Below are positions 7,225-16,913 of a stretch of 64,000 bases of DNA, in pieces. A program made the position numbers and the translations under genes. The notes under the pieces are model-generated. The model was not told the DNA's origin and searched no databases. It saw nothing but the letters and a program-made list of their open reading frames with translations. Position 1 is the first letter of the stretch. Each line of letters opens with the position of its first letter. The DNA is from Citrobacter rodentium NBRC 105723 = DSM 16636 (GTDB lineage Bacteria > Pseudomonadota > Gammaproteobacteria > Enterobacterales > Enterobacteriaceae): the NCBI RefSeq assembly GCF_021278985.1, contig NZ_CP082833.1, positions 3,658,001-3,722,000 of the forward strand. The letters are read 5' to 3'.

Positions 7225-9780
7225 ATGACTAGTGAAATAGTGTTAAATCTTGATTTCCCAGAATATAAGGATGATTTTTGTACTGATAGCATTGATGAGC
7301 AAGATAATGAGTTGTGGCAGCAACAGGCCAATAAAAAGCTACTTTCGTTTCTCGAGGTGATGGGGGAGGAAGCAAGACGATATAAAGAAAATAATTCCCG
7401 TAGTACGCATCCACATTATAAGACATTGAGTAGTTATCACCATGCAATCTTTATCAGTGGCGCGCGGGGGGCGGGGAAAACTGTTTTCATGAGAAATGCC
7501 AGATTTAGCTGGCAAAAACATTATAATAAAGATCTAAAACGCCCTAAGCTATATTTTATTGATGTGATTGACCCGACGCTATTGAATATTGATGACCGTT
7601 TTTCTGAAGTCATTATCGCTTCAATATATGCTACGGTAGAAAAGCGGATGAAGCAACCTGATATTGCGCAGAATATCAAAGATAATTTTATTAATTCGCT
7701 TAAGACGTTGTCCGGTGCATTAGGTAAATCAAAAGATTATGATGAATATAGGGGCATTGATCGTATTCAAAAATATCGTTCTGGAATCCACCTTGAAAAA
7801 TATTTCCATCAGTTCTTGATTTCAAGCGTTGAGTTACTGGATTGCGATGCGCTGGTTTTGCCGATTGATGATGTTGATATGAAAATAGATAACGCTTTTG
7901 GTGTTCTGGACGATATTCGCTGCCTGTTGTCATGTCCATTAGTTCTACCATTAGTTAGTGGGGATAATGATCTTTATCGGTTCATTGCCAAAAGTAAATT
8001 TGAGGAATTATTAAATCGTAAAGCAAACTCTAATTATGCTAAAGAAGGCAGCGAGATAGCAGAAAGATTATCAGAAGCATATATTACTAAAGTATTCCCC
8101 AGCCATGTGAAGATACCCCTCCAACCGATAGATGAGTTGTTGCCATATCTTTATATACATTCTAATGAAGATGAAAATAAACAACATACAAGCTATTCTG
8201 AATTTATCAAACTTGTACAACAAAAATTCTACTTTCTTTGTAATGGGCAAGAACGAAGCACAAATTGGCCGCAGCCGAGAAGCGCACGTGAAGTTACGCA
8301 ACTAATCCGTTCTTTACCTCCGTCTACTCTTAGTAAGGAAGATGATTCGGGAACTGATTTATGGCAACGCTTCGCTGTCTGGGCGGAAGAACGTCGCGAT
8401 GGATTAGCATTAACCAATGTTGAATCTTATCTGTTTATTAAGAATGCGAAAGCAGTAGAAGATTTAAATCTGTCAAATCTTATTGCTTTTAATCCTTTAC
8501 TGCAAAAAGGAAAATATCCCTGGGCAGAAAAGGATTTTTATAAACAGCAGTCCCAACGTCGGAAAGAGCTCAATGCCCCCGAAACAAATTCAGGTATCCT
8601 TAATACCGTATTTTCCGAACAAAGGAAAGATTTTATTTTAAGAAGTATGCCTGCGCTGGAACTCATTATGGAGCCTATGTATGTCACTAAGACGGTAGCA
8701 GAAAAAAATGATAATTCTGCGCTTATAGCGATCTATACCCATTCTGATTATTACAGCCAGCAGCAGAACAGACGATGTCATATATTTTTTGGCAGAGCTT
8801 TTGAAATAATGTTCTGGTCAGTATTAGCGAAAACTGAAAATCTTCCACAAGAATTTTATGAAAAAGATAAGTTTAAATCTTTATTTGGTAATATTTTCAA
8901 AAAAGTACCATTCTACTCAATATTTTCAATGAACCCTACAAAGGTTGTTGATGAAGAAAATGACGATGGCAGTGAACCTGATTTTTCGCAAAAACTGGAC
9001 GATAGCATTAATGAACTGGTGGAAGATATATATATCTGGGCAACCAGTAATAAATTGCGAGCCTTCAAAAATAAAAATTTAATACCCTTAATGACGTGCG
9101 TTTTTAATAAGGTATTTTCACAGATCAATGTACTGAGAAAAAACGTGCAGGACAGAGTTAAATTTAGAGATGAACATTTGTCAGATCTGGCTAAGCGATT
9201 TGAGTATATGTTTATTAATGCTATCTTTACTTTCATCAGAGAAGGGGTAGTTGTCAATACCAATGTGGCAACAGGCGCAGCTCCTGCCAGAGTACGTAAT
9301 TTATCAGAGTTTAATAGGTATGATAAAACATTATCCAGGAATATGTCCGGGATTTTATCCGTGAAAGAGGATAATGGCTTAACGATAGTCAAAGAGAGTG
9401 AGGGCGATATCGCAGATCTGTTATTTGAAATTTGGCATAGCCCATTATTTAAATTAACAACCAGGACATGTTACCCAATAGGTAAAATAAATTCGCAAAA
9501 TACGGCCCAGGAAAATTTATCATCAGATTTTAATTCATTTTTTGAAAATGGTATCAACTTCGAATTGATAAAACAATATTATTGGCAAACTTCAAATCAT
9601 GATAATATCAGGACAGCAGACGTTAGGGAATGGGCAACTTCACGTCTTAATGAAGCAATCATCCTTTTTTCATGGATGAAAGAAAGCAAGTCTATTAAAG
9701 CGAAAATTGACGGACAGAGCTACGAGGGTCGGCTCTTTCGCGGGCTTCAGCAGGCGCTGGAAGGTTATGAGGAGGTCTGA
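7225..9780 (+). CDS. rdrA: RADAR defence ATPase RdrA
   Basis: An 851-residue P-loop ATPase, the first gene of a RADAR anti-phage operon. Walker A is GARGAGKT at residues 79-86. Walker B is LVLPIDDVD at about 210-218, followed by a sensor-like LPLVSGDNDLY. The rest is a long alpha-helical region without motifs I can name, which is usual for this family. In studied RADAR systems RdrA forms a multimeric ring that works with the RdrB deaminase on phage infection; whether it hands RNA or nucleotide to RdrB has been debated. The assignment rests on the large ATPase next to a very large adenosine deaminase, in size and order matching known rdrAB. Codon use is AT-rich compared with the neighbours, suggesting acquisition. 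Confidence 0.9.
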   Translation: MTSEIVLNLDFPEYKDDFCTDSIDEQDNELWQQQANKKLLSFLEVMGEEARRYKENNSRSTHPHYKTLSSYHHAIFISGARGAGKTVFMRNARFSWQKHYNKDLKRPKLYFIDVIDPTLLNIDDRFSEVIIASIYATVEKRMKQPDIAQNIKDNFINSLKTLSGALGKSKDYDEYRGIDRIQKYRSGIHLEKYFHQFLISSVELLDCDALVLPIDDVDMKIDNAFGVLDDIRCLLSCPLVLPLVSGDNDLYRFIAKSKFEELLNRKANSNYAKEGSEIAERLSEAYITKVFPSHVKIPLQPIDELLPYLYIHSNEDENKQHTSYSEFIKLVQQKFYFLCNGQERSTNWPQPRSAREVTQLIRSLPPSTLSKEDDSGTDLWQRFAVWAEERRDGLALTNVESYLFIKNAKAVEDLNLSNLIAFNPLLQKGKYPWAEKDFYKQQSQRRKELNAPETNSGILNTVFSEQRKDFILRSMPALELIMEPMYVTKTVAEKNDNSALIAIYTHSDYYSQQQNRRCHIFFGRAFEIMFWSVLAKTENLPQEFYEKDKFKSLFGNIFKKVPFYSIFSMNPTKVVDEENDDGSEPDFSQKLDDSINELVEDIYIWATSNKLRAFKNKNLIPLMTCVFNKVFSQINVLRKNVQDRVKFRDEHLSDLAKRFEYMFINAIFTFIREGVVVNTNVATGAAPARVRNLSEFNRYDKTLSRNMSGILSVKEDNGLTIVKESEGDIADLLFEIWHSPLFKLTTRTCYPIGKINSQNTAQENLSSDFNSFFENGINFELIKQYYWQTSNHDNIRTADVREWATSRLNEAIILFSWMKESKSIKAKIDGQSYEGRLFRGLQQALEGYEEV

Positions 9781-9782
9781 GT

Positions 9783-12353
9783 ATGTTTAATCAGGATCCT
9801 TATTGGCTCATTCCTACCCTTTGTCTGGCATCAGACCGAATTTTTTATGCACAATTGCGAGACCACTTAGGCCAGAAAAGTAGCGGTGAACGCAAAAAAG
9901 AAAAAAATGGATATATACTGGTACAGGCGGCACAAGACTATCAATTCTATTTTGGCGGCCGTATTCGGAAAGAGGATGTGCAAAATAATGCCTTAATGTG
10001 GCAGATAGAAACTGGTAATGAAAATTGCTTATCGATGCTTGATAGTTTGTCAGCATATTTCCTCACATGGCGCGGCAATTGTTTTGAGGTCAGGCGTGAG
10101 CGACTTGAACCCTGGCTGATGATCTGTTCCGTGATAGATCCCGCATGGATTATTGCCTATGCATACCAACAATTGATTAAACAAAATGTTGTATGTGATA
10201 GTGAGCTTATTTCTTTGCTGACAGAACATCAATGTCCATTTGCCTTTCCAAAAGGCAGAGGGGACATTTCCTTTGCTGATAATCATGTCCATCTTAATGG
10301 TCATGGTTATAGTTCAATTTCAATGCTGAACTTTATAGATGGAAATTATAAGGTTAAAAAAGGGATAAAATGGCCCTATCGGCAGGAATACACCCTCTTT
10401 GAAAGTGGTCTTCTGGATAAAAATGATCTTCCCCGCTGGCTGTCCGCTTATAGCTCTTGCTTACTTAAAAATGTATATAATTCATTTCAACAAGGAAAAA
10501 GATCCGAGGTAGATTTCACATGTCTGAAGGATGCGGTCGAAACGGTGCTTGCGGATGAGGATAAATATTATTTTTTAGAGGTAGCTTCGCTATATGATGT
10601 TGTCACCTTGCAGCAAAGAGTGCTTTATGAAGCCGCCCAGCAGAAATATCACTCACATCAACGTTGGTTACTGTATACTTGCGGAATAATGTTAGGTACA
10701 GAATCTGAAGATTATGCGAATGCGCTGGCTAACCTGATCCGAATCAGCAATATTCTAAGAAACTATATGGTTGTATCTGCGGTTGGATTGGGACAATTTA
10801 TTGATTTTTTCGGCTTCAACTATCGTCGAATAACAAAGCCAGCTGATACAAACAACCGAGTTCATTATGATTCTTCTGCTGGTATTTCCAGAGAATATCG
10901 TGTCTCTCCTGATTTTGTACTGGGTAGCGGCGTAATGCCTGATATATATGCCAGGCAACTTTTCGATTTTTATTGTACCCAAGCACGCAAGGGCGTACCC
11001 GAACAAGGACATATTGTTGTTCATTTTACACGTTCCTTTCCTGACAAAAAATCAACATATGATAAATTGCTAACCGAGTGTCGCGAACGGTTACGTTCTC
11101 AGTGTGATTATTTTGGCCGTTTTTTAACATCGCTTACTTTGCAGTCGATAGAATATAAAAATTTATCTACTGATGAAGATCGAAGCATAGACATTAGAAA
11201 ATTAGTTCGTGGCTATGATGTTGCTGGAAATGAAAACGAGCTACAAATAGAGGTATTTGCCCCGGTTCTCCGGGTACTGCGTGCTGCTAAATTTAAAGGG
11301 GAGGGGGTGAACTTTAAAAGGCTACAGCGCCCTTTTATTACTGTACATGCTGGTGAGGATTATTGTCATATACTCAGTGGCCTTCGGGCTATGGATGAAG
11401 CCGTTGAATTTTGTATGTTAGGAGAAGGCGATCGTATAGGGCATGGATTAGCTCTGGGAGTAGATATAAAACTATGGGCGAATCGCCAAAAGCGAGCATA
11501 CCTGACGGTTGGACAACATCTTGATAATTTGGTTTGGGCATATCATCAGGCAGTATTACTTTCTCAACATATTGTCGAGCATATACCAGTAATGCATGAA
11601 TTAAGGGATAAGATCCATTATTGGTCTCATCAATTATATAGTGAAACTTATACGCCAGATTTACTCTTTAAAGCATGGCTGCTCCGCCGTAACTGGCCGG
11701 ATTATAAGTCAATCATATCTGATCCAGCAAATATCAATGAATGGGTGCCTGACCAACATATTTTAGTCAGTACAGATGAGACTACAGCTAAGGCCAGAAA
11801 AATTTGGGAACGTTATTTAAATAGCGGTCTGGCAGAAAATGATGTTTTTAACAGAATAATTTCAGTAAATTGTGCGCCCGATACAGCGCAAAATTTTTCA
11901 ATGACCTTTAATGAAAATGAAGATATTTTATCCAAAGGGGAATTATTATTGTATGAAGCTATCCAGGATTTCTTAATCGAAAAATATAGTAGGTTGGGTT
12001 TAGTCATAGAAGCTTGTCCAACCTCAAATATTTATATTGGCAGACTGGAGAAATATCATGAGCACCCATTATTCCGTTGGAATCCTCCTGACTCCCAATG
12101 GATTAAACCTGGTGGGAAATTTAATCGCTTTGGATTGCGCACAGGACCTTTATCTGTCTGTATAAATACAGATGACAGTGCATTGATGCCAACCACAATT
12201 GAAAACGAACATCGCTTAATGAGAGACTGCGCCATACATTTTTATGGTATTGGAACATGGATGGCGGATTTATGGATAAACTCAATACGCATAAAAGGTA
12301 TTGAAATATTCAAAGGTAATCATTTAAGTCAGGATTTAGATAATTTAATCTAA
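9783..12353 (+). CDS. rdrB: RADAR defence adenosine deaminase RdrB
   Basis: An 856-residue protein, more than twice the length of housekeeping adenosine deaminase, with all metal and catalytic signatures in order: HVH (168-170), HAGED (522-526), RIGHG (551-555), CPTSN (745-749) and TDD (796-798). The large insertion between the first and second motifs is typical of RdrB. Known RdrB forms a hollow shell and converts adenine nucleotides (ATP/dATP to inosine forms) or adenosine in RNA, halting phage growth. It begins two bases after the rdrA stop with GAGGAGG as ribosome site, so the two are tightly coupled. No third RADAR gene (SLATT or Csx27-like membrane protein) follows. Confidence 0.93.
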   Translation: MFNQDPYWLIPTLCLASDRIFYAQLRDHLGQKSSGERKKEKNGYILVQAAQDYQFYFGGRIRKEDVQNNALMWQIETGNENCLSMLDSLSAYFLTWRGNCFEVRRERLEPWLMICSVIDPAWIIAYAYQQLIKQNVVCDSELISLLTEHQCPFAFPKGRGDISFADNHVHLNGHGYSSISMLNFIDGNYKVKKGIKWPYRQEYTLFESGLLDKNDLPRWLSAYSSCLLKNVYNSFQQGKRSEVDFTCLKDAVETVLADEDKYYFLEVASLYDVVTLQQRVLYEAAQQKYHSHQRWLLYTCGIMLGTESEDYANALANLIRISNILRNYMVVSAVGLGQFIDFFGFNYRRITKPADTNNRVHYDSSAGISREYRVSPDFVLGSGVMPDIYARQLFDFYCTQARKGVPEQGHIVVHFTRSFPDKKSTYDKLLTECRERLRSQCDYFGRFLTSLTLQSIEYKNLSTDEDRSIDIRKLVRGYDVAGNENELQIEVFAPVLRVLRAAKFKGEGVNFKRLQRPFITVHAGEDYCHILSGLRAMDEAVEFCMLGEGDRIGHGLALGVDIKLWANRQKRAYLTVGQHLDNLVWAYHQAVLLSQHIVEHIPVMHELRDKIHYWSHQLYSETYTPDLLFKAWLLRRNWPDYKSIISDPANINEWVPDQHILVSTDETTAKARKIWERYLNSGLAENDVFNRIISVNCAPDTAQNFSMTFNENEDILSKGELLLYEAIQDFLIEKYSRLGLVIEACPTSNIYIGRLEKYHEHPLFRWNPPDSQWIKPGGKFNRFGLRTGPLSVCINTDDSALMPTTIENEHRLMRDCAIHFYGIGTWMADLWINSIRIKGIEIFKGNHLSQDLDNLI

Positions 12354-12364
12354 ATGTAAACAAG

Positions 12365-12389
12365 AAATCCACGCAAATGCGTGGATTTT
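12365..12389. terminator. Shared terminator hairpin between rdrB and ychF
   Basis: AAATCCACGC and GCGTGGATTT enclose a four-base loop, with T-rich flanks on both strands. It sits between the convergent rdrB (ends 12353) and ychF (ends 12444) and can stop both. Its 8-bp arms are identical to those of the hairpin at 6861-6880, which makes the pair a candidate junction for the RADAR segment. Confidence 0.7.
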
Positions 12390-12443
12390 AAGTCAACTTA
12401 TTATTCTCTGAAACGGTTTAACCGTTCGGAACAACAGATTAAA

Positions 12444-13535
12444 TCAGACGTTAAACAGAAAGTTCATCACATCGCCATCTTTAACGATGTAGTCCTTGCC
12501 TTCCGCCCGCATTTTTCCGGCTTCTTTCGCGCCTTGCTCGCCTTTATAGGTAATAAAATCTTCGAAGGCGATGGTCTGGGCGCGAATAAAGCCTTTTTCA
12601 AAATCGGTATGGATTTTACCCGCCGCCTGCGGCGCCGTCGCGCCAACCGGAATGGTCCACGCACGAACTTCTTTTACGCCAGCGGTGAAATAGGTTTGCA
12701 GGTTAAGCAGACTGTACCCGGCGCGAATCACGCGGTTCAGGCCTGGTTCTTCCAGACCCAGCTCCTGCATAAATTCGTCGCGCTCTTCGTCGTCCAGCTC
12801 GGCGATGTCGGCTTCAACCGCAGCACAGACCGGCACGACCACCGAGCCTTCTTTGGCGGCGATTTCACGCACCTGGTCCAGATACGGGTTATTTTCGAAA
12901 CCATCTTCGTTAACGTTGGCGATGTACATGGTCGGTTTCAGGGTCAGGAAGCTCAGATAGCGGATCGCCGCTTTATCTTCATCCGTCAGATCCAGCGAAC
13001 GCAGCATTCCCGCTTCGGCAAGGTGCGGCAGACATTTTTCCAGCGCGGCCAGCTCGGCTTTGGCATCTTTATCGCCGCCTTTCGCTTTCTTCTGCACGCG
13101 ATGGATCGCGCGCTCGCAGGTGTCGAGATCCGCCAGCGCCAGCTCGGTGTTAATGACGTCGATATCTTCCGCCGGGTTCACTTTGCCAGCGACGTGAATA
13201 ATATTGTCATTCTCGAAGCAGCGTACAACGTGGCCGATCGCTTCGGTTTCACGAATGTTGGTCAGGAACTGGTTACCCAGACCTTCGCCTTTGGACGCGC
13301 CTTTTACCAGACCGGCGATATCCACGAATTCCATTGTAGTAGGGAGAATACGCTGCGGTTTGACGATCTCAGCCAGCTGCTCCAGACGCGGATCCGGCAT
13401 CGGGACGACGCCGGTATTGGGTTCGATCGTACAGAACGGGAAGTTGGCCGCTTCAATACCGGCTTTGGTCAGCGCGTTGAACAGGGTGGATTTCCCGACG
13501 TTGGGCAAACCAACGATACCGCATTTGAATCCCAT
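12444..13535 (-). CDS. ychF: Ribosome-associated ATPase YchF (OLA1 family)
   Basis: A 363-residue Obg-family P-loop protein, the usual length. The P-loop GLPNVGKST lies near the N-terminus after MGFKCGIV, and the C-terminal TGS domain includes YFTAGVKEVRAW and DFEKGFIRAQTIAFEDF. Unlike other Obg proteins, YchF prefers ATP because its G4 motif is altered. It binds ribosomes and affects translation start and oxidative-stress responses. It lies downstream of pth, as in E. coli, and marks the edge of conserved backbone next to the RADAR region. Confidence 0.97.
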   Translation of the reverse strand: MGFKCGIVGLPNVGKSTLFNALTKAGIEAANFPFCTIEPNTGVVPMPDPRLEQLAEIVKPQRILPTTMEFVDIAGLVKGASKGEGLGNQFLTNIRETEAIGHVVRCFENDNIIHVAGKVNPAEDIDVINTELALADLDTCERAIHRVQKKAKGGDKDAKAELAALEKCLPHLAEAGMLRSLDLTDEDKAAIRYLSFLTLKPTMYIANVNEDGFENNPYLDQVREIAAKEGSVVVPVCAAVEADIAELDDEERDEFMQELGLEEPGLNRVIRAGYSLLNLQTYFTAGVKEVRAWTIPVGATAPQAAGKIHTDFEKGFIRAQTIAFEDFITYKGEQGAKEAGKMRAEGKDYIVKDGDVMNFLFNV

Positions 13536-13651
13536 GATTTAAATCACCTTAATATCTTAATAATCAACCTGTTGCATAAAACAGATTGCAGAAATGGAAA
13601 TAACTTCGCCTATTATACACGGCGCACGGCAAAAATGCCGCAGATCGCTGC

Positions 13652-14236
13652 TTATTGTGCTTTGAAGGTATGCAAACGGCTGGTGGCTTTCGCCAGGCCA
13701 TCCCTAAACCAGACTTCAGTACAGCGCGCCGCTTCGTCAATTGCTTCGTCAATTAACTTCTGTTCAGAGACGGGCGGTTTCCCTAACACAAAGCCGACAA
13801 CTTTGTTTTTATCGCCGGGATGACCGATTCCGACCCGTAAGCGGTGAAAGTTCGGGTTATTGCCGAGCTTGCTGATGATATCTTTCAGTCCGTTGTGACC
13901 GCCATGTCCGCCGCCCAGTTTAAATTTCGCCACCCCTGGCGGCAGATCCAGTTCATCATGCGCGACCAGAATTTCATCGGGGTTAATGCGATAAAAACTT
14001 GCCATTGCGCCGACCGCTTTGCCGCTCAGGTTCATAAAGGTGGTGGGAACCAGTAAACGGACATCTTCTCCTGCCAGCGTGACTCTTGAGGTATAACCGA
14101 AGAATTTCGCCTCTTCGCGCAGGGGGGCGCGCAGCCGTTCAGCCAGTAAATCGACGTACCATGCGCCAGCGTTATGTCGTGTCGCTGCATATTCCGCGCC
14201 GGGGTTCGCCAGGCCGACAATCAATTTAATCGTCAC
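13652..14236 (-). CDS. pth: Peptidyl-tRNA hydrolase
   Basis: A 194-residue enzyme that frees tRNA from peptidyl-tRNA dropped by ribosomes, an essential task. The family signature is present: GLANPGAEYAATRHNAG with the catalytic histidine in TRHNAG, then TFMNLSGKAV, ILVAHDELDLPPG and KLGGGHGGHNGLKDI. It lies upstream of ychF with a 116-bp gap in which I see nothing specific. The antisense frame that runs through both genes is a shadow. Confidence 0.97.
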   Translation of the reverse strand: MTIKLIVGLANPGAEYAATRHNAGAWYVDLLAERLRAPLREEAKFFGYTSRVTLAGEDVRLLVPTTFMNLSGKAVGAMASFYRINPDEILVAHDELDLPPGVAKFKLGGGHGGHNGLKDIISKLGNNPNFHRLRVGIGHPGDKNKVVGFVLGKPPVSEQKLIDEAIDEAARCTEVWFRDGLAKATSRLHTFKAQ

Positions 14237-14511
14237 GTTTTTTATCCTGAATGGGTCTGTATCCGGGGCGTAGTTTACTGTCTGCGCTGCCGCTTGACAA
14301 AAAGGAACGGAATTTATGTGAAACTATAATAATTGCAAATGTTGATTATTATAATTTCATGCAGTTCAGGGGCTTATTTGTAAAGATTTGTTGAACATCC
14401 CGTTGTATTTGTGATCGGACCCGCACTCCACAAGTCGCCTGGTGTCTATACTTTACCCATAAGGATTAGGGGGATTCCCTGAAACAACCCATAAAGTTCC
14501 GGAGGTGACAT
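14237..14511. promoter_or_regulatory. Divergent pth/ychH promoter region
   Basis: A 275-bp gap between divergent genes. A CTATACTTTA element at 14446-14455 resembles a sigma-S type -10 box for ychH, and GGAGG sits just before the ychH ATG. A TGTGA half-site near 14410 could be a CRP contact but has no good second half. These calls are by eye. Confidence 0.35.
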
Positions 14512-14790
14512 ATGAAACGCAAAAACGCTTCGTTACTCGGTAATGTGCTAATGGGGTTGGGGTTAGTGGTGATGGTTGTTGGCGTTGGGTACTCCATTTT
14601 AAACCAGCTGCCGCAATTTAACCTGCCACAATTTTTCGCACATGGCGCAGTGCTCAGTATTTTCGTCGGGGCTATTTTGTGGCTGGCAGGCGCCCGCGTC
14701 GGGGGACATGAGCAGGTCTGCGACCGCTACTGGTGGGTTCGCCACTACGACAAACGCTGCCGTCGCAACGACAACCGCCGTCACAGCTAA
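14512..14790 (+). CDS. ychH: Small membrane stress protein YchH
   Basis: A 92-residue inner-membrane protein, the E. coli length, with two transmembrane helices (NVLMGLGLVVMVVGVGYSIL and AVLSIFVGAILWLAGARVGG) and a basic, aromatic tail (DRYWWVRHYDKRCRRND). YchH is a stress-induced membrane protein of poorly known mechanism. The start is fixed by GGAGG seven bases upstream. A hairpin with arms AACGCCT/AGGCGTT follows near 14823-14844 and may end the transcript. Confidence 0.92.
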   Translation: MKRKNASLLGNVLMGLGLVVMVVGVGYSILNQLPQFNLPQFFAHGAVLSIFVGAILWLAGARVGGHEQVCDRYWWVRHYDKRCRRNDNRRHS

Positions 14791-14845
14791 GCGGAGCGCC
14801 CGTGGCAGGCCCGGTAAGCGCGAACGCCTCCGGGCTCAGGCGTTG

Positions 14846-16528
14846 TTATGACAGATCGGCCAGCGCCGCATCCCGGTTGGCAAAGAAGGCGAGGCGGCCC
14901 GGTACCGGTTTAATACCGGCCCGCGCCATGGTGCGCAGCGGTTGAAATTCGACGTTGCTGACCCGCAGTTCGCATCCTTCCGGCAGGCGTTTAACAAAGC
15001 GCTGGAATGCATCCAGTCCTCCGGCATCCAGTACCGGCACCGCATCCCACTTCAGCACCACAATGCGTTTTCCCGCGATACGTGATTCCAGATCGCTGAA
15101 CAGACCTTCCGCCGCTGCGAAAAACAGCGGACCAATCACCCGCAGGACCAGCACATCGTCCGGTACTTCGACGTTAACCGCCGCCAGGCGCGTCATACGC
15201 GCGATCCGCCGCATAAACAGCAGGGAGGCGAGCACAATCCCGACGCTGATGGCGATGACCATATCAAACAGCACCGTCAGCGACATGCACATCAGCATCA
15301 CAATAATGTCGTCTTTCGGCGCGTGGCGCAGCAGATCCACCACCTTATGCGCTTCGCTCATGTTCCAGGCGACCATCAGTAGCAGCGCGGCCATAGCCGA
15401 CAGCGGCAGCCAGGAGAGCAGCGGCGCCAGCACCAGCAGGGCGAGGATAACCAGAATCGCGTGGATCACCGCGGAGACCGGCGAGGTCGCGCCGGCGCGA
15501 ACGTTGGCCGCAGATCGCGCGATGGCGGCGGTGGCGGTAATGCCGCCAAAGAACGGGGCGACAATATTGCCCAGACCCTGACCAATCAACTCGCTGTTGG
15601 CTTTATGCTTGGTGCCGGTCATGCCGTCAAGCACCACGGCGCACAGCAGCGACTCAATCGCGCCGAGCATCGCCATGGAGAAGGCCGCCGGAAGCAGGGC
15701 GCGCAGGGAGTCCCAGCTCAGGGTAAAGTTGGAATCCGGCAGATTCCACGGCAGCACCAGCTGGGGCAACAGCTGCGGAATGCCGTTACCCTGCGATCCA
15801 TCGGCCAGCACATAGTGAAACTGCGAGCCGATGGTCGCGACATTGCCGCCGAGCAGATTGACCACACCCATCACCGCGCAGCCCAGCAGCAACGCCGGAA
15901 GATGGCCCGGCAGGCGAATACCCAGACGCGGCCAGAAAATCAGGGTGCCCAGCGTCACGATACCGATAGCGGCATCGCCCGGGTTCACCGTCGGCAGCGC
16001 CATAAACAGCGCGCCCACTTTTTGCAGGTAGTGCTCAGGCATATGCGCTATCTGCAAACCAAGAAAATCTTTGATTTGCATGGTGCCGATAGTGATACCA
16101 ATCCCGGAGGTGAAACCTAAGGTCACGGAAACCGGAATATATTCGATCAGGCGACCAAAGCGGGCCAGGCCAAAGAGGATCAGGAAAATTCCCGACATCA
16201 GGGTCGCCACCAGCAGGCCTGCCAGCCCAAACTGTTGCGAAACCGGATAGAGGATCACCACAAAGGCGGCGGTAGGGCCGGAAACGCTGAAGCGCGAACC
16301 GCCGGTTAAGGCAATTACGATCCCGGCGATCGCCGAGGTATAAAGCCCGTACTGCGGCGCCACGCCGCTGCCGATAGCCAGCGCCATGGCGAGAGGAATG
16401 GCGATGATACCGACCGTTATCCCGGCAATCAGGTCGCGGGTAAAACGCGAGGCGGTATATTTTTCTTTCCAACAAGCGTCGATGAGGGCGCGGAAAGGCA
16501 TCACATGTGAGGAAAAAATTCTGTTCAC
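14846..16528 (-). CDS. dauA: C4-dicarboxylic acid transporter DauA (SulP family)
   Basis: A 560-residue SulP/SLC26-type permease. The N-terminal 400 residues hold many transmembrane helices, starting with RDLIAGITVGIIAIPLAMAL and including GGSRFSVSGPTAAFVVILYP. The C-terminal 120 residues form a cytoplasmic STAS domain (VLRVIGPLFFAAAEGLFSDL ... VVLKWDAVPVLDAGG). The E. coli homologue (formerly ychM) takes up succinate and other C4 acids aerobically at acid pH and helps regulate DctA. Order with ychH and prs is as in E. coli. Confidence 0.95.
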   Translation of the reverse strand: MNRIFSSHVMPFRALIDACWKEKYTASRFTRDLIAGITVGIIAIPLAMALAIGSGVAPQYGLYTSAIAGIVIALTGGSRFSVSGPTAAFVVILYPVSQQFGLAGLLVATLMSGIFLILFGLARFGRLIEYIPVSVTLGFTSGIGITIGTMQIKDFLGLQIAHMPEHYLQKVGALFMALPTVNPGDAAIGIVTLGTLIFWPRLGIRLPGHLPALLLGCAVMGVVNLLGGNVATIGSQFHYVLADGSQGNGIPQLLPQLVLPWNLPDSNFTLSWDSLRALLPAAFSMAMLGAIESLLCAVVLDGMTGTKHKANSELIGQGLGNIVAPFFGGITATAAIARSAANVRAGATSPVSAVIHAILVILALLVLAPLLSWLPLSAMAALLLMVAWNMSEAHKVVDLLRHAPKDDIIVMLMCMSLTVLFDMVIAISVGIVLASLLFMRRIARMTRLAAVNVEVPDDVLVLRVIGPLFFAAAEGLFSDLESRIAGKRIVVLKWDAVPVLDAGGLDAFQRFVKRLPEGCELRVSNVEFQPLRTMARAGIKPVPGRLAFFANRDAALADLS

Positions 16529-16913
16529 AATAATGTTTCATCCATGAGCGCATCATCTGTCAACTAAATGGCAGGTGAAGGAGGCATAAGTCATACAAAT
16601 GGTGGTTAAACATAAAAAAACCGCCGTAGCGGGTGTTCCTGGATTACAGATCCGGTCGCAGTGTCTGTTGGCGTTTCGTTTATCGCTCCTCGCTATAATA
16701 CCTCTCTGAAGGCCGGATAAGGCGCTAACGTCGTTAACACGCCTGGCGATAATATCTCTCTGTAGGCCGGATAAGGCGTTTACGCCGCCATCCGGCAAAC
16801 GCGCTTCGCTTATCAGGCCCGCAACCGGAGCTGGTCTGCGAAAAGGTCCGGACAGCACGGAGCGATTTATCAGCAAAAAAACCCGCCGCAGCGGGTTTTT
16901 GCGGCGGGTTCGA
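16529..16913. repeat. dauA-prs intergenic region with REP-type repeats
   Basis: This 385-bp gap contains palindromic units typical of enterobacterial REP elements: GAAGGCCGGATAAGGCGCTAA near 16709 and TGTAGGCCGGATAAGGCG near 16763, followed by GCCGCCATCCGGCAA. REP elements lie outside genes, bind gyrase or IHF, and stabilise mRNA ends. No ORF of merit is seen. The prs terminator lies at its right end. Confidence 0.7.
16874..16900 (-). terminator. Intrinsic terminator of prs
   Basis: On the minus strand, an AACCCGCTGCGGCGGGTT stem is followed by a T run. It lies 14 bases after the prs stop codon. Confidence 0.75.

Noticed and set aside
7225..12353. Calling the ATPase-deaminase pair a previously undescribed system
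   Set aside because: Its motifs, lengths and order match RADAR, which is already described; novelty claims are limited to its flanks and leader.
1..12443. Prophage or integrative element carrying the fimbriae and RADAR
   Set aside because: No integrase, transposase, phage gene or tRNA attachment site is visible in this stretch.
12381..13823. 480-codon ORF on the plus strand after rdrB, a possible third RADAR gene
   Set aside because: It is antisense to ychF and pth, which are clear conserved genes; its protein looks like low-complexity shadow coding.
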